Source of the DNA: Rhea pennata
Taxonomy: Eukaryota; Chordata; Aves; Rheiformes; Rheidae
DNA: 64,000 bases
NCBI RefSeq assembly: GCF_028389875.1
Contig: NC_084675.1
Location: 22,282,412 to 22,346,411 of the forward strand
Direction: 5' to 3'
Position numbers and translations under genes: made by a program. The notes beneath the pieces were generated by a model that saw only the letters and a program-made list of their open reading frames with translations, ran no database searches and was not told the origin of the DNA. Shown piece after piece: positions 33,101 to 45,100 of the stretch; position 1 is the stretch's first letter; every line of letters begins with the position of its first letter.

Positions 33101-36100
33101 CTATAATCCTCAACTTGGGAGCGTTTGCAGATGTACCGTGCCATTTCACTTGCCTCCCGTTCGCTCGGCTGGCTGTGCCGCCCGGCTGGCAAGCCGGGGC
33201 CGGGGCCGGCCGTGCCGCCGGGCAGGGGGCGGCCGGAGGGCCGTGCCCGCCGCGCTGCTCTGCCCTCCCGGGGGCTCCGGTTGCTCCGTCCCGGTGCCGG
33301 CCCCTCTCAGCTTTCGGGAGAGAGCCCGCCGTGCTGAAGGTGGTGCACGTGCCCGAGGGCGCGTTCGGGGCCGGGCGTCGCGCCCGCTTGGAGAGGGGAG
33401 TTTGCATCCTACGGGATCCCCCCAGAGCCTCCCCTGTTCCCCCAGGGCCGGCTCGGTGCTCCGGCTCCCCGCCGGCTCGGAGGCGTTCGGGCGCTCCCGC
33501 TCCGGCCCCCCGGCCCGGCGGGCTTCGCGCCTGCAGGACGGGCGCGGAGGGGATCGACCGCGGCGCTGGCCTGGCGGGTGCAGATCCGTCGGAAACCAGG
33601 CCCGGCGGCTCCGTCTGCGGGGCGATTCCCTTTCCGCGAGGGACAAGGTGGGATGAAGCAAAGAGGTTTCTGCCTCGGTCCCTTGGCGCTGGCGGTCCGC
33701 GCCCGCGCCCCGGCGGGGGATGCTCCTCGCGGGAGCTGCCCCGCGCCGCCCTGCTCCGCATCCCTGCGCCGAGGGATGGAGCAGCCCGGCCAAGCGGCCC
33801 CGGCGGTCCCCGGACGCCCGGGGCACAGCTCCCGCCGGGGCGCGCTAACCCAATTTTGCTTTCTCGGCTGTTTATTCCGGGGCAAGCCAGGGCGCCGGCT
33901 CTCGGCTCCCAGGGCTTTGCTCTTCCCCGGCATGGCACGATGCCGCTGCCCGGGCGCCAGCCCCGAATCCGGCCTCGCTGCAAACGCTCCGTGCGGCGCG
34001 CGGGGCAGGGCTGGGGCGCGAGCATCCCCGCGGGCGCACGTGTCGAGCCGGCGGGGTCCGCGGGTCGGGGTCCCCCGGGGTAAAGCGGAGCGGCGCGGGC
34101 TCCGTGCCGCCTTGGCATCGGCCTCACCCCTCCGCCGTGGAAAGCTCCCTGCACGTGCCAAGGATGGGGAACTTTTCTCTGGTTTTCTGTTTTTCTTTTT
34201 TTTTTTTTGCACGCGTCGAAGTGAAAACTGCAAACTTTTTTCCTTTCCTCCCCGCCTCCCCCCTTCCCGTTCGCCTCCCTCTCTTGTTCGGTTGTGTTTA
34301 TCTGCACTGTGACTCCTGTCTGAATAATCTCTCGCCGCCTGGAGTTTGTGTGCAAACCTCAAGGTTTATTATCGGGCCGAGCAGGGCACGGCGAGGAGGG
34401 ACAGCCCGTCCTGACGGCCAGGCCCGCGCGAGATCTCCCCGATTGCGCCGGGCCCTGTGCGCGCGCCCGCCTGCCTCGCGCTCCTAGTTTCCCCTTTTCC
34501 CTCCGCTTTGGTATGTGTGGGCGGGAAAAATTATTCCAGCTATTTCTCTTTATCGCTCTGAGCTGTGCCGAGCCGCAGATAGATGTATTTGTTTTAGATT
34601 GCCGGGCTTCTGGGTGAAGGGAGCATGCGAGAAGTTGGGGTTTGGGGCAGTGGCCCCCCCAAATTGAGGGGTCCATGCGGGCCCTGGTCCCCCCTGTCCT
34701 GCGCCGCAGCTTGGGGCAAGCACAGTGCAGGCAAAAGCTCAGCGCCCGCACCGAGGGCAGCGGCCGGGCCGGGGATGCTGCCGGGCCGGAGGGACGTGGG
34801 GTGGGTTTGGGGACACTGCCAGGACGGAGGGATGCCGGGCAGGTTTGGGGACGCTGGTGGGATGGAGGGATGTGGGGCAGGTTTGGGGATGCTGCCGAGA
34901 TGGAGGGATGTGGGGCGGGTTTGGGGACGCTGCCGGGACGGAGGGATGTGGGGTGGGTTTGGGGACGTTGCCGGGACGGAGGGATGCCGAGGGGATTTGG
35001 GGACGCTGCTGGGACGGAGGGATGTGGGGTGGGTTTGGGGACACTGCCGGGACGGAGGGATGCCAAGGGGATTTGGGGATGCTGCTGGGATGGAGGGATG
35101 TGGGGCGGGTTTGGGGACACTGCCGGGATGGAGGGATGTGGGGTGGGTTTGGGGACGTTGCCGGGACGGAGGGATGCCGAGGGGATTTGGGGACACTGCC
35201 GGGACGGAGGGATGTGGGGTGGGTTTGGGGACGCTGCCGGGACGGAGGGATGCCAAGGGGATTTGGGGATGCTGCTGGGATGGAGGGATGTGGGGCGGGT
35301 TTGGGGACACTGCCGGGATGGAGGGATGTGGGGTGGGTTTGGGGACGTTGCCGGGACGGAGGGATGCTGAGGGGATTTGGGGACACTGCCGGGACGGAGG
35401 GATGTGGGGCGGGTTTGGGGATGCTGTCGGGATGGAGGGATGCCGAGAGGATTTGGGGACACTGCTGGGACGGAGGGATGTGGGGCGGGTTTGGGGACAC
35501 TGCTGGGATGGAGGGATGTGGGGCAGGTTTGAGGACGCTGCTGGGATAGAGGGATGTGGGGCGGGTTTGGGGATGCTGTCGGGATGGAGGGATGCCGAGG
35601 GGATTTGGGGACACTGCTGGGACGGAGGGATGTGGGGCGGGTTTGGGGACACTGCTGGGATGGAGGGATGTGGGGCAGGTTTGAGGACGCTGCTGGGATA
35701 GAGGGATGTGGGGCGGGTTTGGGGATGCTGTCGGGATGGAGGGATGCCGAGGGGATTTGGGGACACTGCTGGGACGGAGGGATGTGGGGCGGGTTTGGGG
35801 ACACTGCCGGGATGGAGGGATGTGGGGCAGGTTTGAGGACGCTGCTGGGATAGAGGGATGTGGGGCGGGTTTGGGGATGCTGCTGGGATGGAGGGATGCC
35901 GAGGGGATTTGGGGACGCTGTCGGGACGGAGGGATGCCGGGTGGGTTTGGTGATGCTGCCAGGACGGAGGGATGTGGGGCGGGTTTGGGGATGCTGCCAG
36001 GGTGGAGGGTCCACGTTGACTGACGGCTGCCAGTCAGGGCCACCCTCCCGCTCAGCTCCTGGCCCGTCCCTGGCTCCCGGGCGTTTCCAGGCTCGTGCCC

Positions 36101-39100
36101 ACTCTCCCGGCACGGCGCCGGGGCTGGGCGAGCACCGGCCCGCGGCTCCCCTGCCCGGCCGCAGGCTGGCCGTGCCGCGGCCCCGGGCGGCCCAGGGCTG
36201 CTGGCCGCCACCGCGGTTTCCGCCTCCCCCTTTCCGGGCCGGGATATCTCTCCGCCTCATCGTATCGGGGCCGTGACTCCGGCCTCTTAACTCCGCTTCC
36301 TCCTCCCGCCTCGGCTTCCTGCGCGGCCCCGCTCCCCGCCGGGCGCCGGAGCCCGCGGCCGGGCGCCAGCCCCGGCGCCTGCCGTCCCGGGCACCCCGGT
36401 GGCTCTCGCCGCCGCGAGGAGCCTGGACGTTTTCTGCCTTCCTGTCCTCCCTGAGCGCTTGCTAATCCGACTCCCGGTGATGAGTCCTTGCCCCCCTCGC
36501 GGCGGCTGGCCCCGGTGCCCCGATGGCAGCGCCCGGTGCGACCGAGAGCCCCGGGGCTGCAGGGGCCGGTCGCATCCTGGCCCGCAGGGCGCACAGGCAG
36601 CGCCGCGGGAGCCGCGATAGCGTCTCACGCCAGGGCAGCGCTTGCTGTCTGCGGTGATGAGGGTGGGCTCCGCTCTTCCTCTCCCACCCCCCTTCCCGCT
36701 CCCCTCCTCCTCCTCCTCCCTCGGCCCTTTCCTCCTCCTTGCAGCGGGCGTTTGTGTTGCTTGTGGCCGGCTGCTCGCCGGGCCGTGCCGGGACGCGGGA
36801 TGCCCCTGCGCCGCGGGAGAGCCGGGGAGAGGCGAGCGGGTTTGCAGGAGGCGGCAACGTCCCGGGAGCCGGCGGCTTACCGGGCCGCGTCCCGCGCGGG
36901 CACGGCACGGCACAGCACAGCACAGCACGGGGCGCTTGCGTCGCGGGCGGGGAGGACGGGCGCCTCTCCCGGCGGCCGCCGGCTCGGGCACCGCTTTGCC
37001 CCCCAGGCCGGGCTGCCCCGGCGAGGCCGGGAAGCGCCCGCATCACTGTCCGGGGTGGGTAACGTTCAGCTCCTCCATTAGCCAGGGTCAGGGTTCAGCG
37101 CGATAAAGATTTGCTGTTGTACTGAGTCAAAAAAATCAATAACTTGCAAGCGATGGCTGGGAGCGATAAGGGCAGCGAGCTCCCCGCGGCGCCCGGCCCG
37201 CCGTGCCCGCGGCGCCCGTGCAGACCCTCCGCCTGCCGGCGCCGCCGGGGCGGGATCCCGCTCGGAGCGTGGCCGGGCTCAGAGCCGCGGCGCTGCGGGA
37301 CGCTGCGGGACGGCGCCAGGGGTTTCTCCGGGAGCTGCTCGGTCCCACCGGCCCACCTGGAGCCGCGGTTGCACCCTCGCTTTGCCTTCCCGCTCTCCAG
37401 CAGCCTCCTCGCCGCCTCCGGAGCGGGGACGGAGCCGGCCCAGGCGCTGCCGCTCTTTCCGGGAGGATGCTCCAGCGCCCGGGCCCTGCTGCGTCGCATC
37501 CCGGGATCCTGCCCAGCCCTCGGCGCCCGCCGGCGCCCGCTCCGGGTCCGGGCCGGCTCCTCTGTCGGTCCCGAGGTGGCTCTGATTGCTCGAGCAGCCG
37601 GCGCGGCAAAGCCGGGATAATCTGCTTAGCCCCTTTGGAGAGATTTCCCTTTGTGAGCGGAGGTGAAGAGTGGAGATGCTGCGTGTTTGCAGCTTAAGAC
37701 TCTTCCCAATCGGCTCCCTCCATCTTATCGGAGCGGTGCCATCACATCATTTCGCTAGTTGAGTTGTCAGGATTTATTCCTTCCGCCTCGCGTTAGCAGC
37801 TGCTAAAAACAGAAGCTGCGGTGCAGGGGCCCCGCTGCCGGCATCGGCCCGGGCGCTCGCGGGGGGCGCGGGGCCGCCAGTGCTCGCGGGGCTGCCGCCG
37901 CTGGCACGGGGCTGACCCGCTCCCGGGAGCTGCCGCCTGATTCGGTTTTCGTTGCTTTTTTTCCGCCCTTTTTGCTTTGCTGCTTTCGCCCGGTTTTCGC
38001 ACGCCGCGGCGGGGAGGCTCGCGCCCACGTCCAGTCCTCCTGGCACCGGGCGTCCGCTGGCACCAGAGGAAAACCGCGGGGCGCCGGGTGCCGCCGGACG
38101 GACAGCCGGACCGTCCGCCGGCAGCGCGCTGCGGGGTCCCCGCGCGGCGGGCACGGCCCCGCGCCCCCTGCCCGCTCCTGCCGGGGGGCCCGAGGCCTCC
38201 CCCCGCGCCGGGGCCGGGGCCGGGGCGGCAAGCACGGTATTAATAGGACGAAGGCGCAGGGCGCTCGCGCTGCGAAGCGGTCTCATGACTCCCTGATAGC
38301 AGTATTTATCCAGATAGTATCCAGGGAGCTGCAAACACCCCGGAGCCTCGAATCGGAGATCCTTTCGGAAGGGCAGATCTGATTCCTCAGCCCCCATTTG
38401 ACTGAAGTCTCGGGAGTACGTTCGGGGGAGCGGAGGGGAGCCCTGGGAGCGAGGAGCCGTTCGGGAAGGGCTCGGCGGAGGGCCGGGAGGCGGCCCGGGC
38501 TCACCGTGGCGGCGGCGCGAGCCCGGGCGGCCCCTGCCCCTCCCGCTGCCTTGGCGCCCGCGTGTTTCGAGGCTGCGCTGCGCTCCCAGGGGAGAAGCTC
38601 GTGTGTGTGCACACATGCATGCACGCACATGCGTGTGGATGTGTGTGCACGTGCGTGCGTAGGTGTGCACCTGCGTATGGACCCCCGGAGCAGGCAGGAG
38701 CAAACCTGGGACGCCGGAGCCGGGCAGCGCGTCCTCCCCCACCTCCTTTACGCCATTTTTCCGTGGCCGGTTTGGGTCGTTTGTGGCTGGGTTTGTGCAG
38801 ACGCATGTTCTAGCCGCGGGCGAGGGCCTGGTGCTGGGCTGAGCCCGTGGCGGCCCGCGAGCGACGGGGCGCCGCGCGAGCCGCTGCCCGCCCTCCTGGC
38901 CAGCGGTGCCTTGCGGCGCGGTGCGTCCTTCCCGGCACCGAGCAGTAAGCAGGGATTTACGCGGGAGGTTTAATTCCTCCTCGCACACCTCTTCAGCGCG
39001 AGAGCCCCGGCCCCCCTGCTCGTCCCGGCCGCCCCAGCCCGCCCGGGCTTTCCAGGAGGGAGCTCAGATGGCAGCCGAGCTTTTCCTCTTGCATTTATCA

Positions 39101-42100
39101 GCCGATAAACGGCAGCGGTGCGATGACAGGATTAATCTTTGCTCTCCAGCATAGCTCAGGCTATTTCTTTGAAATCTCTCGATGAGGAGATAAGCACAAA
39201 GCGCTGCGCCTAGGTGAGCGAGCGCAGTTGTCCCACGGGCGAAAATCAGGGTGCGGGGAAGCAGCGCTGGCGCTGGGCTGCTCCGGGGAGAGCCGGGCGG
39301 CCCCGTGCCTCCGAGGGCCCCGTGCCTCCGAGGGCCCCGTGCCTGCGAGGGCCCCGTGCCTCCGAGGGCTCCCTGCCTCCGAGGGCCCCCTGCCTCCGAG
39401 GGCCCCGTGCCTCCGACGGGCGCGCGCGTGCCCCGAGGCGCCTGCGCCCCGGGCTCTCCGGCCCCGGCGGCGCCGCTCCGGGAAGCTCAGCCCGCCTCTT
39501 CGCAAGCCCCCAGACCCTTCCCTGCGGATGTTCCCAAGCTCCCCGAGATGCCCGGGCTGGGGTGGGTTTTTTCCGTCTTGCCACGCGGTGCGGCGCTGCC
39601 GAGGGCTCGCGGGGCGGGCGCGAGCAGCCGGTGCGCGCTGCCGCCCGGCGCAGGTGCGCCCGGCGCGGCCGAGCCTCCCGGAGCCGACCGCTGTGTTTTT
39701 TTCCCTCCTTCCTTTCTTTTCGCTGCTTTTCTTTGCAATCCAAAGCAAACAGCCCGATCCGTGCCCAATTTGGTTAATGATCTCGGAGATAGGAATTCCT
39801 GCGATAACTCCAGGGCCGGAGCCAATGGGGAGCCGCCTCGCCGGGAGCCGATGGGGAGATTAGATAGGCGGGGGTTGCGTTAACCCGCGGCGCGGTGGAA
39901 CGGCCCGGCCCGGCACGGCACGGCCGGCGGCGCAGCCGCTGCGAGGAGGGCGGCCGTGGAGGAGGGCGGCCGTGGAGGCGGCGCGGCGCGCACGGACTTC
40001 GCTCCCCTGCTCCCGTCCGCTGGGACGTGGCTGCGAGCGAGCTCCGGCACCGCACGCCTCGGTGCACGGCGCTGCATCGCTGTGCATTTATTTCGGAAAT
40101 CGCCGTTTTTCCGCCGCTCGCCGGGTCGGTGCATCGAGGCGAGCGGCTCGTCCCGAGGGCCGCTGCCACCCGCGCACGCCGCTCCCGGGCGAAGCCACCC
40201 CGGCAGCGCGCCGGGGCCGGAGCATCCCGCGGAGGCGCTGGGCGGCGGGGCCGGCGGCGGCGGCGGCACTATTTTTGTCCCGCTGTCTGGAACGGTTTTC
40301 TCTTTATCAGCGCCTGTGTGTTTTCTCTGCTGGGGATTGATACACAGAAGATGAAGTGCTCTGACATGGGAAGTGTCAGGCGAACGCTCTTATCTCGGAG
40401 ACATGGTCTCCTGACCCACACGCAGCTGATTACCAGCGAGACGTGGGGAAGGGGGGCAGAAAGGGGGGGCAAGGGGAGAGGAGGCGGCAGTTGGGCTCCG
40501 ATGGGGATGGGTTCCCGAAGAGCGGCCCGTTCCCTCCGGCAGCGCCGGCACCAGCGCTCCACGGGCGGCTCGAATGAGCCCAGCACCCCAGGCTGGGCCG
40601 CCCGGCGCCAGCGGCTCTCGGGCCGCTGCGGGGCCCGGCTCACTCGGGCAAGGCACCGAGGGGTCGGCGCTGGCGCTTTGGGAATCGGGTGCAAGACACT
40701 CGTGCAAGACACGGGCTCAGCCCCGCACCCCGACCGCCGACTGCATCGCATGCAGGGTCCCGGCCGCGTCCTGAGCCGGGGTGGCTGTCGTTAGCCGCGG
40801 GGTCCCCGGGAGCGGTGGCCGCGGCGCGGGTGCCTCTGCTGTCGCCCTTCCCCTGCTGCAAGGAAGAGCCACTCGCCCCGGCGGCCAGCGCCGCCGAGGT
40901 CCCGTCCTCCGATCCGGCTGCCAGCGGATGGTGCTTTCCTCCGAGGGGCCCCGTCTCCGCCGGGATGCGCGTGGAGCCGGCGCGTTCCCGGGGCGCGGGA
41001 GGCTTCGCCCCGCCGCGGACGGGGGGAGCCCGGGGCGGCAGCGCCGGCGGTGCCGCCGCGCCACGCTCGACGCCCAGCGCTTCCCGGCGCTCACCTTAAA
41101 TAACCCCGGCGCAGAGAGGATCCAGATGTCAGCCCGGCTAATAAACACATCAGATTTCAATCTCTGCAGCCATGGGATCGTTTTATCCTCCCTGCGTTCC
41201 TACTTCTGAAAGCAATTTGCCTTCAAACACGCGGAGCCTCCTGCCCGCCCACCGCATCCGGGTCCCGGCTGCGCCACGGCCGCCGCGCTCGGACGGGCCC
41301 GGGCAGATCGGCCCGCTGCTTGCTCCGTTACGGAGCCGTTTCCGACGGGGAGAGGCGGGCGTGCGCGCGCAGGGGCAGCAGCGACGGGTGCGCGTGGCCG
41401 TCCGGGGCCGGCGCGGTGCGGCGCGGCGGGCAGCGGCGAAGCTCGCCGGGCAGCTCGGGTGTCCGTGCGTCCGGCCGTCTCCTTGCGGGGGCCGCGGCAC
41501 GGGGCGCGCGGAGCAGCCGGCGCGCGTGCATCCGAGTATTGGTTACCTGCCATGTTATCTGCGCTCCGAAAGACAAAGGCGCAGTTAAAACATTTTAGAG
41601 CAGCCTTCGCAGCGTATTAACATGTTATCTCGCCCATTAAACCAGGGGCTTATCTCATCATCGGAGCCATTAAGCCCTGAAGCCGCTGCGACTTTGGGCG
41701 CTGGGACGGGAAGCGCTCCTTCCGCTGCGCCGCGGCGGCGTGCCGAGACCCCCCGGGAAGCGCCGGGGCCGCCGGCGCCCTCACGCTCTGCCCGTCTCTC
41801 CGCAGATGAGCTGGAGCTGGCCGTGCTGGAGGGGCAGAGCCGCGTGCGGGCCCGGCGGAGCCTCCCCCAGGGCTTCTCCTGGGGCCCCTTCCAGGGCAGC
41901 GTCCACAGCGAGCCGGCGTCTCCGGGGCAGAACGAGACGGTAAGGAGCACCGCGGCGCGGCACCGGCAGCGGTGGGTCCAGGAGCCGGGCGCCCACCCCG
42001 AGCGGGAAGCTCCCACCACGAACAAGAGCCGGGGGGGCAGCGAGCGGGTTGCGGAGGAGCTTTCCACGCTGAGCGCGCTGGGCCCCGGCTGCCCCGCACC

Positions 42101-45100
42101 GATCGACTGTGCTGCCGAAGCGGCTCCGGCACGCCGCATTCGGCGCCCGCCCGCCGGAGCCTCCTGCTCCCTCGACCTCGTTAACGGCAGTCACGGCGGG
42201 GCTGGATCACCGCCCCGCGCCCTGCCCCAGGCTCCCCGCGCCGGCAGCGGGCTGCCGGACACCGGGGACGGGTGAGCGGCGCCTCGGCGGCGTTGCCACC
42301 GCCCCGCGCATGGTGCAGCCGGGGATGCTTGGACAAACGCGCCGCCTTGCAAAGCAGATCGGGATCCGGGTTTCCCACCCCGAGTTGGCGCCACCGCGAC
42401 TCCGGCTGTGCGCCCGCCGGCGCTGTGCCTGGAAAGCACCAGGCTCTGCCGCCGGCTGCAGAGGAGCAGGAGAGGAGGCAGCGCGGTGCGGGCGGCGGCT
42501 GCGCCCGGTGCCAGCGGCCGCCGCAGCCTTTCGGGCCGTGGGGAATGACAGGAGCGACGTGGCAGGGCGAGAGGATGGGAGCGATTCCCGTGGGTTTTGC
42601 ATCGTTTTTGTTGGAGCAGGGACGTGCTGCGGCGCGGCAGGAGCGCCCTGGGCCCGGCGCACTGCTGCCTCGGGGCACGGCTGTCGGTGTGCTGCAGCCT
42701 GGGTCCGGCCCGGCACGGCACGGCCCGGCACGGCACAGCACAGCGGTGCAGCTCCGTCTGGCCAAGGCAGCAGGCAGCGCGGCCTCGGGCGGGTTTGGGA
42801 GAGCGCGGCGCTTGGGCGGGAGACGGGCGCTGCTGCGGCGGCGGAGCGCGCGTGCGGGCGTCCGTGTGCTTGCACGCGCATCTGTGCCCGGGCGTGCGCA
42901 CGCGCGTGTTGGCAGGATGGCCGCGAGCCTCGCGGCCCGCCCGGGGGGTGCCGGCACGCTTCCCGGCCGGTTCGGCGGCTCCTGGCAGGGCTCCGGGATC
43001 GGCCCCGTCCTGCCTGCGCGTCCCCGAGCTCGCAGAGTCCCCTCCCGGGGCCGCCCCAAGACGGGGGAGCCCCAGCCGGGGGTCTCCGAGGCTGGCGGAT
43101 CTCGCAGGAAGTCTTGGCTCCATCCCCACCTCCTCCCTTTTTCTTTCTCTCTCTCTTATTTTTTTTTTTTTTAGCTCAGGCCCGTTTATCTTTGCCGAAT
43201 TAAATCCTTGATTAACCCTTATCTGCCCAGTTTGGCTCCCTATCTCCCGGTTGGCGCCGTGTGTCCAGACACCCGGTACAGGATGATTGATTTCTTAAAG
43301 ATATGCGCGGCTTTTTTTCTGATACTTCATTTATTGTCTAAATATTTTTGCTCCCATTTCAGCAGCTCCCTTATCGAGCCGGGCTGATGATTCCCAGCCC
43401 TGCTTTCCTCCGGTGCTCGCCTCCCGCCCTATCTCTGCTTGGGGAACCGAGGAAGGAATCGCAGCTCCATCCCTGATACGGGCTGTCGCCCTTGGGTCCC
43501 TTCGCCTTTGCTGTTGGCGCTGGCGGGGGAGGCGGAGGAGGTCGCCCCCGAACGCCTGGCCGAGCCGCCGGGGCCGCTCGGCTCTCCGTCGCGGGCCGCA
43601 GCCTCGGGGCCGTGCGTCCCCTCGGATTCGGCTCGCGAGCCGAGCCCCCCCCCCCGTCGCGGGGGGCGGCCCGGGCTGCCCTTCCGCCGGCGGCATCGCT
43701 CCGCGCGCCGGCGTGCCCGCGGGCGGCGGGACGGGCTCGGGGGCCGCCGGGCACCCGCGGAGCTCGGGGCTCCGCTCCCCGCGCCGGGGGCCGGGCACCG
43801 CGGGCTCGCCGCCGCCCCGGATAACGGCGGCCCGGGCGGATGCGGCGCAGATAGGGTTTCCGATGGTTATCGGGGCCGGTTCAGAGCGGAGACACTGACC
43901 TCTTTGTTCCAGGGAAAACAAGGGAGGCTTCTCAGCGCGGGCTGGGGGCCGCCGGAGGGAAGCGCGGCCGGGCAGCGGAGCGGGGCGCGCTGCGGCACCG
44001 AGGGCGTCCGCCGGCCGGACGGGGCTCGCGGGCTCCGCAGGGAGCCGCCTCCGCCCGCCGGCACCGCCAGCTGCGCCGCGCACGCGGCGAAGCTGCGAAA
44101 CCTCTGCGGAGCGGCCAAACCCGCCTGCCCGCCCCGCGGCCGGGGGGCAGCACACAGCCAGGCCGGCGTGGCGTCCCCCGTGGCACCGCGGCGTGGCACC
44201 GCGGCGTGGCGTCCCGCGTGGCACCGCGGCGATGGTGCGGGCGGGTTTCTGCGCCGTCGGCAGCGGCATGCGCGCGTCCGCGGGCGCTTTATCACGCTGC
44301 GAGCGCTCGGCTCCTTGCGGTGATAAGGCCTAAACCGGCTGAGACTGTCAGTCTGAGTTTGAGGGTTTAGAAATATTGGGACGAATAATTAGATTTCATA
44401 TCGTTACCGCGGCAGCCATCGGAGGATCAGGCAGATTAATTTCCCCCCCCCTTCCTTTGCTCATCAGTATTCATTAGCGATGCAGGGAGGCAGCGCCGGG
44501 CCCAGGCTGGCACGGGCTGAGCGGCGAGGGCTGCGAGCCCCGCGCGCCTCCCGCCGCGGTGCTGACTCGGCGCCGCCGCGCCGCCCCCGGCGCTCACCCG
44601 TCCCTGCCTTCTGGCTGTCGGCAGAGCCCGCCCGTGACGCTGGTGCTGGGAGACGAGAGCTGCTGGCTGTCCAGGCTGCCCCTCGTGCCCGCAGAGCCCG
44701 ACGCCAACGCCGTCGTCTACAGCAAGGGTTGGTATCTGCAGCGCGCCGCACCGCCGACGAAAGGGTCCCGCGAGCCGGGCGCCGGGGCCGGCTGCAGACG
44801 ATGTACCGGTGCCCGGGGAAGCTGGAGCCCCGGCGCCCCGGTCAGCGACGCAGCGGCGGCACCCTCCTCTCCGGGCTCTGCGCCCGGGGAGCCGCGCCTG
44901 CGCCCGGCAGCAGCCCCCGCTGCCCACCCGGGCGAGTCCTGGTGGCCCCCTGCGCCCCGCCAGCGCAGCGTCCCCCCCCCCCCCCGTCTCGCTCCCCCTT
45001 TGCTGGGAGTCCCCTGGGCTTTCCCGGCGTCCCAGCCTTCCTGGGCTCTCCCCTCCCCGGCTCCCCTTGCAGACGGGGCCTGGGGATATGAGGCAGGAGC

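Larger units (their letters stand above)
31504..41805 (+). other. ZFPM1: ZFPM1 intron 3 (10.3 kb)
   Basis: CpG-rich DNA with AT-richer GATA pockets at about 32480-32700, 33070-33115, 37090-37170, 38280-38320, 39090-39195, 39780-39870, 40300-40400 and 41620-41660. It also contains a 38-bp minisatellite and smaller simple repeats. No coding exon was recognised. Confidence 0.85.

Noticed and set aside
32763-34355. 530-codon minus-strand frame in intron 3
   Set aside because: Same composition artefact: no domains, no splice context and competing frames on the other strand.
34359-36260. 633-codon minus-strand and 358-codon plus-strand frames in intron 3
   Set aside because: They consist almost entirely of the 38-bp minisatellite. 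Repeat periodicity explains the absence of stops.
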